NCBI GenBank assembly: GCA_015487645.1
Contig: WFPH01000109.1
Location: 1 to 20,510, forward strand
DNA: 20,510 bases
Reading direction: 5' to 3'
From: Thermosulfurimonas sp.
GTDB taxonomy: Bacteria; Desulfobacterota; Thermodesulfobacteria; Thermodesulfobacteriales; Thermodesulfobacteriaceae
Made by a program: the position numbers and the translations under genes. Below, in pieces: positions 13,986 to 20,510 of this stretch (the stretch's first letter is position 1; each line of letters opens with the position of its first letter). The notes below the pieces were generated by a model. It worked only from the letters and a program-made list of their open reading frames with translations, had not been told where the DNA came from and did no database searches.

Positions 13986-14807
13986 ATGTCTGATCTGAAG
14001 GTTTGGTGGGAGGCGAGGGAAGCCCCTTTACTTATAGCTGGTCCGTGTGTCCTGGAGAGCCTGGACCTGGCTCTGGAAGTGGCTGAATTTATGCGAGAAG
14101 CCGCCCGTCGCGAGGGTTTTTTCTACGTTTTTAAGAGTTCCTTCGATAAAGCCAACCGTACTTCCCTGGGATCTTTTCGGGGGCCGGGTCTTGAAAAAGG
14201 CCTGACCTGGCTGGCGGAGATCAAGGAAAGAGTAGGGGTCCCAGTGACTACCGATATCCATGAGACCTATCAGGCGGAACCGGTGGCGGAGGTAGCGGAT
14301 CTCCTGCAGATTCCAGCTTTTCTTTGCCGACAGACGGATCTCATCCTGGCGGCCGCCCGCACCGGAAAGCCCCTCAATATTAAGAAGGGCCAGTTTATGG
14401 CCCCCTGGGATATGCGGTACGCCCTGGAGAAGGCTCGGGCCGGAGGCGCGGAGGAAGTCCTTCTTACCGAACGGGGAACCACTTTCGGCTATCGCAATCT
14501 GGTGGTGGATATGCGCAGTCTGGTCATTATGCGCTCCTTGGGGGCGCCGGTGATTTTTGACGTTACCCATAGTGTGCAGTTACCTGGCGGAGGAGAGGGA
14601 GCTTCCGGAGGAGACCGGAGGTTCGCCTTCCCCTTGGCCAGGGCGGCGGTGGCCTGCGGGGTGGATGGCCTTTTCATGGAGGTCCACCCGGATCCCGACC
14701 GGGCGCTCTGTGACGGGCCTAACAGTTTACCCTTGTCCGAGGTCCCGGCTATTCTGCGGGTCTTGAAAGATCTTTATGGGGTGCTGGCACACCATGGAAT
14801 TTCCTGA
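13986..14807 (+). CDS. kdsA: 3-deoxy-D-manno-octulosonate 8-phosphate synthase KdsA
   Basis: Condenses phosphoenolpyruvate with arabinose-5-phosphate to KDO-8-phosphate, the first committed step to the KDO of LPS inner core. The 273-aa protein shows LLIAGPCVLES (15-25), YVFKSSFDKANRTS, TDIHETYQAEPVAEVAD, IKKGQFMAPWDM, ERGTTFGYRNLVVDMRS, DVTHSVQLPGG and FMEVHPDPDRALCDGPNSL. Cys21 in AGPC stands where Aquifex KdsA has its metal-binding cysteine and E. coli has asparagine, so this should be the metal-dependent class. The frame is open further upstream, but ATG 13986 gives the family N terminus. kdsC follows with a 14-base overlap. Confidence 0.96.
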   Translation: MSDLKVWWEAREAPLLIAGPCVLESLDLALEVAEFMREAARREGFFYVFKSSFDKANRTSLGSFRGPGLEKGLTWLAEIKERVGVPVTTDIHETYQAEPVAEVADLLQIPAFLCRQTDLILAAARTGKPLNIKKGQFMAPWDMRYALEKARAGGAEEVLLTERGTTFGYRNLVVDMRSLVIMRSLGAPVIFDVTHSVQLPGGGEGASGGDRRFAFPLARAAVACGVDGLFMEVHPDPDRALCDGPNSLPLSEVPAILRVLKDLYGVLAHHGIS

Positions 14808-15327
14808 AGAAGTGCTTGAGAGGGCCAGAAGGGTCCGTCTGCTTCTTTTGGATGTGGACGGGATCCTTACGGAGGGTCACATTATCGTGGATGCTCAGGG
14901 TCGAGAAATTAAGAGTTTTTCCGTCCAGGACGGACTGGGTATAAAGCTCTTGCAGAAGGCGGGTCTTGAGGTGGGTATTCTCTCGAGCCGGACTTCGCTT
15001 CCGGTAGCCTTCAGGGCCAGGGAACTTGGTATAAAGATCGTTTTTCAGGGGGAACTGGAAAAGCGCAAGCTTTATGAAGAGTTGCTCGCCCAGAAGGGTC
15101 TTGAGGACCGAGAGGTGGCCTACATGGGGGATGATTGGGTGGATATTCCGGTATTGATGAAAGTGGGGCTGGCCGTGACGGTGCCTTCGGCCTGGCCTCC
15201 GGTAAAGAACTACGTGCATTATGTAACTAGACGGCCTGGAGGGCGGGGGGCGGTAAGAGAAGTCTGTGATCTGATCCTGCAAGCTCAGGGAAAATGGGAG
15301 GCCTTATGGCAAGAATTTGGGGCTTGA
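14794..15327 (+). CDS. kdsC: KDO-8-phosphate phosphatase KdsC (HAD family)
   Basis: Removes the phosphate from KDO-8-phosphate to release KDO. The 177-aa HAD-superfamily protein of the short, cap-less C0 type has motif I LLLDVDGILTEG with nucleophile Asp20 and acid/base Asp22, motif II ILSSRTS, Lys in the QGELEKRKLYEE region, and motif IV YMGDDWVDIPVL. These match KdsC, which acts as a tetramer. ATG 14794 gives the usual N terminus; an in-frame ATG at 14776 would add six residues. It overlaps kdsA at its 5' end and lptC at its 3' end, keeping KDO synthesis together with LPS export. Confidence 0.94.
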   Translation: MEFPEEVLERARRVRLLLLDVDGILTEGHIIVDAQGREIKSFSVQDGLGIKLLQKAGLEVGILSSRTSLPVAFRARELGIKIVFQGELEKRKLYEELLAQKGLEDREVAYMGDDWVDIPVLMKVGLAVTVPSAWPPVKNYVHYVTRRPGGRGAVREVCDLILQAQGKWEALWQEFGA

Positions 15328-15854
15328 TGCTGGGCCTGATCCTCTGGCTTGCGGCCTGTGGGCCGCCTCCTTCGGCGAGCTTGCCGGTGGAAAAAAAGTC
15401 TCCCCCGCCCGCGCAGAAACCCTCTAAACCTCCGCCGGAAAAACCCAAGGACTCTTTCAAAAATCTGGAATATGTGTTCTGGCGTGCGGGAAAGAGCCGG
15501 TGGGCCCTCAAGGCCGAAAAGGCCGTGCATTACCGGGATCGTCTGGAAATGGAGAAGCCTTTTGTACGCTCTCTGGAAAAATCCGGCCTGACGCTTACGG
15601 CTCAAAAGGGTTCCTATCGTTTTAAAGAGAATCTATTTTGTTTCAGGAAAAGGGTCGTGCTCCAGACCCCTGATAAGGGAACTCTCTATACCGATCTACT
15701 TTACTACTGGCCGGCCCAGAGGAGACTTACCGGTGATCGGCCTCTCATACTCAGGGATCGGGGTCTGGTTATCCGCGGGGTGGGCTTTGAATACGATCTG
15801 GAGACCGGAAAACTCCGGATAAAGAAGAAAAGTCGGGTGGAATTCCATGGCTAA
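15306..15854 (+). CDS. lptC: LPS export protein LptC, predicted lipoprotein
   Basis: LptC receives LPS from the inner-membrane LptBFG complex and hands it to LptA. Sequence identity is weak, but position before lptA-lptB, the 182-aa length and the beta-rich body (about 50-182, with NLEYVFWRAGKSRWALKAEKA and LTLTAQKGSYRFKEN) support the call. The N terminus is unusual: MARIWGLMLGLILWLAAC ends in a lipobox with Cys18, followed by a Pro/Lys-rich linker (about 20-45). E. coli LptC instead keeps an uncleaved membrane helix. ATG 15306 is preferred over ATG 15294 because GGGAGG (15296-15301) precedes it by 4 bases. It overlaps kdsC by 22 bases and lptA by 8. Confidence 0.88.
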   Translation: MARIWGLMLGLILWLAACGPPPSASLPVEKKSPPPAQKPSKPPPEKPKDSFKNLEYVFWRAGKSRWALKAEKAVHYRDRLEMEKPFVRSLEKSGLTLTAQKGSYRFKENLFCFRKRVVLQTPDKGTLYTDLLYYWPAQRRLTGDRPLILRDRGLVIRGVGFEYDLETGKLRIKKKSRVEFHG

Positions 15855-16302
15855 GGGTCTCCTCTGGTTGACGATTCTGGGGCTCTGGCTGGCAAGCAGG
15901 GTCCTCGCGGCCCCTATAGACATTCGTTCCGACCGCATGGAAGTTCTCGAGGATGAAAAGATCGCGGTCTTTACGGGGAAAGTGGAGGCCCGAAAGGGAG
16001 ATCTCAGGTTGTGGGCGGATAAGCTTTACGTTTACTATCGAGTGGTTGATGGTCGGCGGCAGGTGCAGAAGCTGGTAGCCCTCGGAAATGTGCGGATCGA
16101 GAAGGACGGCTGGCGATCCCTTTCCGGAAAGGCCGTTTATTTCAAAGACGAGGATCGCTTGGTCCTTGAGGATCAGCCGCGGGTCTGGCACGGCAAGGAC
16201 GAGGTCCGGGGAGCCGTGGTTATCATTTATTTCAAGGAAAACCGAAGCGAAGTCCTCTCAAGGGGCGGTCGGCCGGTGGAGGCCTATGTCTACACGGAGT
16301 GA
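15847..16302 (+). CDS. lptA: LPS transport periplasmic protein LptA
   Basis: Forms the periplasmic bridge that carries LPS from LptC to LptD. The 151-aa protein has a Sec signal peptide (about 1-21, with cleavage near VLA-AP) and a single OstA/LptA beta-jellyroll domain. Typical opening phrases are PIDIRSDRMEVLEDEKIAVF and TGKVEARKGDLRLWADKLYVYY, followed by LVALGNVRIEKDG and SGKAVYFKDEDRLVLEDQPRVW. It is a little shorter than E. coli LptA (185 aa). The ATG lies 8 bases inside lptC, and the 3' end overlaps lptB by 17 bases. Confidence 0.93.
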   Translation: MAKGLLWLTILGLWLASRVLAAPIDIRSDRMEVLEDEKIAVFTGKVEARKGDLRLWADKLYVYYRVVDGRRQVQKLVALGNVRIEKDGWRSLSGKAVYFKDEDRLVLEDQPRVWHGKDEVRGAVVIIYFKENRSEVLSRGGRPVEAYVYTE

Positions 16303-17023
16303 GGAGATCCTCCGGGCCGAAGGATTGGAAAAACGCTTCGGCAAGAAGCAGGCCGTGAAGGGGGTGAGCCTCAATCTGCGGGCCGGGGAGATCGTGGGGC
16401 TTCTGGGACCCAACGGGGCCGGTAAGACGACCACCTTTTACATGCTGGCCGGTTTTCTCCGTCCGGACGGAGGCCATATCTTCTTAGGCGAAGAAAGCAT
16501 AGAGGCCCTTCCGGTTTATCGCAGGGCCCGTCGAGGCATAATTTATCTTCCCCAGGAGCCTTCTGTTTTCCGGAGGCTTTCGGTGGAGGAGAATGTGCGT
16601 CTGGTTCTGGAGGAAATGGCCCTGAGCCTGGAGGAGATCCAGCAGCGGGTGGAGGAGCTTTTGGCTTTGCTAGGAATAGAGGCCTTAAAGGACCAGAAGG
16701 CCTATTCTCTTTCGGGTGGGGAGCGTCGTAGGGTGGAGATCATGCGGGCTCTGGCCATGGATCCCCGGTTTCTTCTTTTGGACGAGCCCTTTGCCGGTAT
16801 TGACCCCATTGCGGTTTCGGATCTGAAAGAGCTCCTCAGGCGTCTCAAGGAGCGAGGACTAGGGATCCTCATCTCCGATCACAATGTGCGTGAGACGCTG
16901 GCAGTCTGCGACCGGGCTTACATTGTGGCCGGCGGGGAGATCATTGCGGCCGGCCCCCCTTCCGAGATCATTGCCAACGAAAAGGTCCGCAAACTTTATC
17001 TGGGGGAGGACTTCCGCATCTGA
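16286..17023 (+). CDS. lptB: LPS export ABC transporter ATPase LptB
   Basis: Cytoplasmic ATPase that powers LPS extraction through LptFG. The 245-aa protein has every ABC motif: Walker A GPNGAGKT (41-48), Q-loop LPQEPSVFRRLSVEENV (from 88), signature LSGGERRR (142-149), Walker B LLLDEPFAGIDP (163-174) and the switch histidine in SDHNVRE. The QEPSVFRRL segment and FAGIDP are diagnostic of LptB among ABC ATPases. The frame is open upstream to 16088, but ATG 16286, preceded by GGAGG (16277-16281), gives the normal length. lptF and lptG are not in the window, so the permeases must be encoded elsewhere. Confidence 0.97.
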   Translation: MSTRSEEILRAEGLEKRFGKKQAVKGVSLNLRAGEIVGLLGPNGAGKTTTFYMLAGFLRPDGGHIFLGEESIEALPVYRRARRGIIYLPQEPSVFRRLSVEENVRLVLEEMALSLEEIQQRVEELLALLGIEALKDQKAYSLSGGERRRVEIMRALAMDPRFLLLDEPFAGIDPIAVSDLKELLRRLKERGLGILISDHNVRETLAVCDRAYIVAGGEIIAAGPPSEIIANEKVRKLYLGEDFRI

Positions 17024-17030
17024 GGAGCCC

Positions 17031-18416
17031 ATGGCTTTGGAACTGAAGATACACCTACAGCAACGTCCGGAACTCATTATCACCCCTCAACTGAGGCTGG
17101 CTCTGAAGCTTTTACAGCTCAACCGGTTGGAGCTCGAACAGTACCTGCGGGAGGAGCTTGAGAAAAACCCGGTCTTGGAGGTCCAGGATTCGGACTACGA
17201 GATTCCTCTTGAGGCCTGGATGAACGACGGGGCGCCGTCTGTAGAAGAGGGGTCCTGGGAGGATCTATTTGAGGAGGAGTTTTCCCCTTATCCCTCCATG
17301 GCTTTCGAGGAAAGGGAGCCCCTGAACTGGGAGGCCCAGGTCCGAAAGGAGGAGGGGCTTTACGAGCATCTTTTGTGGCAAATCTCGCTGGCCGGCTTTT
17401 CGGAGATCGAAAGGCGTGTGGCGGAATACCTGATCCAGAACCTGAACGACCGGGGCTATCTCACCCTCGAGCCCGAAGAGGCCGCCCGTGATCTGGGGGT
17501 ACCCCTGGATCTGGTGGAGAAGGTCCGGGAGCGTCTCAAGTTTTTTGATCCCGTAGGGGTAGGGTCGGTGCGGGTGGAGGAATGTCTGCTGGCCCAGCTG
17601 GCCTACCTAGGGGTGGCTGATGGCCTGCCGGTGGAGATTGTCAGAAACCACTTTCAGGAAATCCCCAAGGGTCAGGAGTTTCTGGCCCGGAAACTGGGGC
17701 TGCCGGAGGAGGAAGTAGGGCGGGCGCTCGAGTTGATTCGGGGGCTTGAGCCCTTTCCCGGGCGGGCCTTTGCCAGCGGGACCACCCTTTATCTCGAACC
17801 CGACGTGGTCTTCTACCGCGAAGGCGAACGCTGGCGGGCCAGGCTATACGAAGAAGGTTTCCCCCGCTTGCGGATAAACGCCCGCTACCGGAGGCTGCTT
17901 GCCGATCCCACCGTGCCTCGTCAGGCCAAGATGTTTATCCGGGAGAAACTTCGCTCGGCTGAATGGCTCATCAAGAGCCTGGATCAGCGAGGCAAAACCC
18001 TGCTGCGGGTGGCAGAGGTCTTGGCCGAGCTTCAGAAGGATTTCCTCGAAAAGGGGCCGGCTCATCTCAGGCCTCTCACCCTCAAGGAGGTGGCCGAGAG
18101 GGTGGGGGTGCACGAGTCCACCGTGAGTCGGGTGACCCATCACAAGTATGCCGAAACCCCCCACGGGCTCTATGAACTCAAGTTTTTCTTCCCTTCCGGT
18201 CTCAAAGGCGGGGAAGGCACGGTTTCTTCGGAAGCGGTCAAGGAGTATCTCAAGGAGCTCGTGGCCCATGAGGATCCGGAACATCCCTACAGCGATCAGG
18301 AGCTGGCCAGGGTGCTGGCCGAGAAATATAAGGTTAAAATAGCCCGCCGGACCGTAGCCAAGTATCGAGAGATCCTGGGCATTCCCCCAGCCCGGGCGCG
18401 AAAAAAAATGGCGTAA
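17031..18416 (+). CDS. rpoN: RNA polymerase sigma-54 factor RpoN
   Basis: Alternative sigma factor that needs an AAA+ activator and recognises -24/-12 promoters, typically for nitrogen, flagellar and stress genes. The 461-aa protein has the Gln/Leu-rich region I (about 1-50: LQQRPELIITPQLRLALKLL), an acidic region II (about 60-100), the core-binding domain, the helix-turn-helix VAERVGVHESTVSRVTHHKY and the diagnostic RpoN box ARRTVAKYRE at 438-447. Length is typical. ATG 17031 with GAGGAG (17022-17027) is chosen; longer in-frame extensions overlap lptB and lack the family N terminus. It follows lptB as in E. coli and is followed by hpf, ptsN and rapZ, the usual rpoN cluster. Confidence 0.97.
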   Translation: MALELKIHLQQRPELIITPQLRLALKLLQLNRLELEQYLREELEKNPVLEVQDSDYEIPLEAWMNDGAPSVEEGSWEDLFEEEFSPYPSMAFEEREPLNWEAQVRKEEGLYEHLLWQISLAGFSEIERRVAEYLIQNLNDRGYLTLEPEEAARDLGVPLDLVEKVRERLKFFDPVGVGSVRVEECLLAQLAYLGVADGLPVEIVRNHFQEIPKGQEFLARKLGLPEEEVGRALELIRGLEPFPGRAFASGTTLYLEPDVVFYREGERWRARLYEEGFPRLRINARYRRLLADPTVPRQAKMFIREKLRSAEWLIKSLDQRGKTLLRVAEVLAELQKDFLEKGPAHLRPLTLKEVAERVGVHESTVSRVTHHKYAETPHGLYELKFFFPSGLKGGEGTVSSEAVKEYLKELVAHEDPEHPYSDQELARVLAEKYKVKIARRTVAKYREILGIPPARARKKMA

Positions 18417-18428
18417 GGAGGGAAAGTT

Positions 18429-18944
18429 ATGCAGATCAACATTACTTTCCGGCATCTGGAGTCCTCGGAGGGGCTCAAGGATTATGTCCGCAGGAAGATC
18501 GGTCGCCTGGAAAAGTACTTCGAAGGCCCGGTAGAGGCCCATGTCATTCTTAAAGCCGAGAAGTTCCGTAACGAAGCGGAAGTCATCCTCAGGGGAGACG
18601 GTTTGGATATCACCGCCCGGGAAGAGACCCAGGATATGTACGAGGCCATCGATCTGGTTTCGGATGTGCTGGAAAAACAGATCAAGCGCCTTCGGGAAAA
18701 ACGCAAAGGGATAAACAAGAAAGGGCGTCGAGTGGAGACCCCGGTTTCCCCTCCGGAAGAATCGGCTCCCACGGAGATTCAGGTGGAAAGAGTGTCTTTG
18801 AAGCCCATGTCGGTGGAGGAGGCCGTGGCGCAGTTTTCCGGGCAGGAGAAACCGGTGTTTCTTTTTATCAATTCCGATGAAGGCGACCGTCTCTGCGCCC
18901 TCTACCGGGAGGGGGAGAAAATCTTTCTGGTGATTCCGGAATAA
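18429..18944 (+). CDS. hpf: Long-form ribosome hibernation promoting factor HPF
   Basis: Binds the 30S decoding region in stationary phase and promotes inactive ribosome dimers. The 171-aa protein has the S30AE/YfiA domain at about 1-97 (MQINITFRHLESSEGLKDYV, KAEKFRNEAEVILRGDG, MYEAIDLVSDVLEKQIKRLR), a linker, and a C-terminal domain at about 119-171 (LKPMSVEEAVAQF, FLFINSDEGDRLCALYRE). The C-terminal domain marks the long form, which dimerises 70S ribosomes by itself without RMF. AAGGAGGG (18415-18422), overlapping the rpoN stop, lies 6 bases before the ATG and predicts strong translation. Confidence 0.95.
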   Translation: MQINITFRHLESSEGLKDYVRRKIGRLEKYFEGPVEAHVILKAEKFRNEAEVILRGDGLDITAREETQDMYEAIDLVSDVLEKQIKRLREKRKGINKKGRRVETPVSPPEESAPTEIQVERVSLKPMSVEEAVAQFSGQEKPVFLFINSDEGDRLCALYREGEKIFLVIPE

Positions 18945-18946
18945 GG

Positions 18947-19405
18947 ATGCGTTTGCTGGGGTTGCTTTGTGAAAAGGCCGTCCTTACGGATTTTTCCGCC
19001 CGGGATAAGTGGGCTTTTTTCCAAGAGATCAGCCGTATCCTGGCCGAGGAAACCGGCCTTAAGGCCCGGAGGATAGAGGAGGCCCTCGTTGAAAGGGAAA
19101 AGCTGGGTTCCACGGCTCTGGGGCAGGGGGTGGCGCTTCCCCATGCCAGGGTGCCGCTTTTGCCGAGGATCTACGTGAGTGTAGCCCGCTCTCTTAAGGG
19201 GGTGGCTTTTGATAGCCCTGACGGTCAACCGGTAAAGATTATCTTCACCGTGCTGGCTCCGGAGGAAGAAAGCGGCCTCTACCTGCGCTGCCTTTCCCAT
19301 CTGGCCCGGATGCTCAAAGAGCAGGGCTTCAGGGAGGGCCTCCTTTCGGCCCGTAGTCCGCAGGAGATGCTCGAGGTCATCCGGCGTTTTGACCGTGAAT
19401 TCTAA
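18947..19405 (+). CDS. ptsN: Nitrogen PTS EIIA component PtsN
   Basis: Phosphoacceptor of the nitrogen PTS, a regulatory branch that does not transport sugar and that in other bacteria affects potassium transport and stress responses according to its phosphorylation. The 152-aa protein has the PTS EIIA type-2 fold with phosphorylation site His66 in GVALPHARV (61-69). Also typical are EEALVEREKLGSTALGQG, which precedes the site, and the KIIFTVLAPEE strand. The ATG is two bases after the hpf stop. The order rpoN-hpf-ptsN-rapZ is conserved in many proteobacteria-like genomes. The 3' end overlaps rapZ by 11 bases. Confidence 0.94.
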   Translation: MRLLGLLCEKAVLTDFSARDKWAFFQEISRILAEETGLKARRIEEALVEREKLGSTALGQGVALPHARVPLLPRIYVSVARSLKGVAFDSPDGQPVKIIFTVLAPEEESGLYLRCLSHLARMLKEQGFREGLLSARSPQEMLEVIRRFDREF

Positions 19406-20270
19406 AAACAGGGTCGAACTGGTCATTATTTCCGGATTGTCAGGGTCCGGAAAGAGTACGGCCCTCAAGGCCTTTGAGGATCTGGGCTACTTCTGCGTAG
19501 ACAATCTCCCACCGGATCTATTGTTGCCACTGCTTGAGATTCAGGAAAAGGCCGGAATTTCGAAGATTGCCGTGGTCATGGATATCCGTTCAGGGATCAC
19601 GGTCGAGCAGTACGCCGATCTCCTGAAAAGGATCAGGGAGGCCGGTTATTATTTCGAGATCCTTTTTCTCACCGCGGACCCGGAGATCCTGCTCTACCGC
19701 TACAGCCAGACCCGGAGACCCCACCCCTTGGCCAAAGATATCCCTCTCAGGGAGGCTCTGGAAAAGGAAAAACGGCTACTTTCCCCGCTCAAAGAATGGG
19801 CTACGATGATTTTGGACACTTCCCGGTACAATCTCTACCAGTTGCGGGGAGAAATCATAAGGAGATACGGGGAAAGGGAATCCCTGGGGCTTCCTACCGT
19901 TCATCTCCTTTCTTTCGGTTTCAAATACGGTCTGCCGGCAGAGGCCCATTTTGTCTTCGATCTCCGTTTTCTTCCCAATCCTTATTTCGTTCCGGAATTG
20001 AAGCCCTTTTCCGGTAAAGAGGAGAGGGTCAGGGCTTATGTGTTGGATAGTCCAGAAGGCCGGAGATTCCTCGAGGATCTTACGGGGCTTTTAAATTTTG
20101 TCTTTCCATATTATGAAAGGGAAGGTAGGGCTTATGTGGTGGTAGCCCTGGGGTGCACGGGTGGAAGACATCGTTCGGTGGCCGTAACGGAGGCTTTGGC
20201 TGAACGTTTGAAGGCCTCGGGGCGTCGGGTGATGGTTACTCATCGGGACCTCGAAAAGGAGAATCCATGA
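19395..20270 (+). CDS. rapZ: RNase adapter / nucleotide-binding protein RapZ
   Basis: The 291-aa P-loop protein has Walker A GLSGSGKS at 14-21, the family motif YFCVDNLPPDLL, a second ATPase block RRPHPLA, and the C-terminal RNA-binding/metabolite domain ending in GCTGGRHRSVAVTEALAERL. In E. coli RapZ senses glucosamine-6-phosphate and steers the small RNA GlmZ to RNase E, controlling glmS; whether it does so here is unknown, as that sRNA pathway is confined to enterobacteria. I choose GTG 19395; a TTG at 19389 would add two residues and no ribosome site separates them. The stop overlaps the next ATG by 4 bases (ATGA). Confidence 0.93.
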   Translation: MNSKNRVELVIISGLSGSGKSTALKAFEDLGYFCVDNLPPDLLLPLLEIQEKAGISKIAVVMDIRSGITVEQYADLLKRIREAGYYFEILFLTADPEILLYRYSQTRRPHPLAKDIPLREALEKEKRLLSPLKEWATMILDTSRYNLYQLRGEIIRRYGERESLGLPTVHLLSFGFKYGLPAEAHFVFDLRFLPNPYFVPELKPFSGKEERVRAYVLDSPEGRRFLEDLTGLLNFVFPYYEREGRAYVVVALGCTGGRHRSVAVTEALAERLKASGRRVMVTHRDLEKENP

Positions 20271-20510
20271 CCGGTATCCTGGTGATCGCCCACGGCAACC
20301 TGGCCCGGGAGCTGGTAAAGGTGGCCACCTTTATCCTTGAGGATCATGAAGGGGTCTTCCCTCTGGATATCGATCCCACGGAAGCCCCAGAACAAATCAG
20401 AGAGCGGATCGAGAGGGCCCTGTCCTCAGCCGATCAGGGGCAGGGAGTCCTGATCCTTACGGATCTTTTTGGAGGTACGCCCTCGAACTTTGGGCTGGCC
20501 TTTCTAGAGG
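20267..20510 (+). CDS. Mannose-family PTS EIIA domain, 3' end cut by window
   Basis: The first 81 residues of a PTS EIIA of the mannose (EIIA-Man/ManX) type are present, and the frame remains open at the window end. It begins MTGILVIAHGNLARELVK with predicted phosphorylation site His9, and contains the second family signature LILTDLFGGTPSNFGLAFLE. AAAAGGAG (20254-20261) precedes the ATG by 5 bases, and the ATG overlaps the rapZ stop. In deltaproteobacteria-like genomes this domain follows rapZ and is usually a small stand-alone regulatory EIIA, with HPr and enzyme I further downstream; those are not visible here. Confidence 0.9.
   Translation, partial: MTGILVIAHGNLARELVKVATFILEDHEGVFPLDIDPTEAPEQIRERIERALSSADQGQGVLILTDLFGGTPSNFGLAFLE

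Noticed and set aside
14785..14799. TGGCAC-N4-TGGAA as a sigma-54 promoter before kdsC
   Set aside because: The -12 element lacks the required TTGC/GC core and the site is inside kdsA within an operon.
16088..16285. Longer N terminus for lptB
   Set aside because: It is lptA coding sequence in another frame; ATG 16286 has GGAGG before it and gives normal length.
16884..17030. Longer N terminus for rpoN
   Set aside because: It lies inside lptB; the conserved region I begins at ATG 17031.

Overview
The window reads as one end of a contig from a Gram-negative, LPS-making, flagellated bacterium. Gene content and order point towards a thermophilic Desulfobacterota / Thermodesulfobacteria relative: ftsH-folP-cdaA-cdaR-glmM, kdsA-kdsC-lptCAB-rpoN-hpf-ptsN-rapZ-EIIA(Man), and proteins rich in E, K and R. 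That assignment is inference from synteny and composition; no rRNA or other taxonomic marker is present. Bases 1-19 are not genomic: they match the Nextera/Tn5 mosaic-end adapter, so position 20 is close to the true contig edge.

Layout. 20-3264: a 5'-truncated PAS histidine kinase, an unrecognised charged helical protein and tilS. 3265-7779: an internally deleted ftsH followed by folP, cdaA, cdaR and glmM, nearly all overlapping. 7776-10108: a 43-residue CXXC membrane peptide and a NapH-like membrane ferredoxin, then rph and rdgB. 10123-10199: tRNA-Pro(UGG). 10200-12382: a sigma-28-like promoter, then motA, motB and a PilZ-domain gene. 12359-13942, minus strand: a radical SAM protein, the only minus-strand gene. 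13986-20510: kdsA, kdsC, lptC, lptA, lptB, rpoN, hpf, ptsN, rapZ and the start of a mannose-type EIIA, cut by the window end.

How the genes work together. glmM makes glucosamine-1-phosphate for peptidoglycan and LPS. CdaA/CdaR add c-di-AMP signalling beside it. KdsA/KdsC make KDO, and LptC/LptA/LptB are parts of the LPS export bridge. RpoN, HPF, PtsN, RapZ and EIIA form the familiar nitrogen-PTS/regulatory block. MotAB look like a sodium-type stator coupled to a possible c-di-GMP receptor. Spacing is very tight: many stop/start overlaps of 4-24 nt and no gene-free stretch over about 90 bases. I see no IS element, CRISPR array, prophage or obvious repeat.

Most of the window is conserved housekeeping sequence. 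The parts that deserve a second look are the in-frame miniature ftsH at the ancestral ftsH locus, the CXXC-peptide/NapH-like pair, the lipoprotein-type LptC, the Na+-type stator with its PilZ partner, the probable leaderless kdsA transcript, and the adapter at the contig end.
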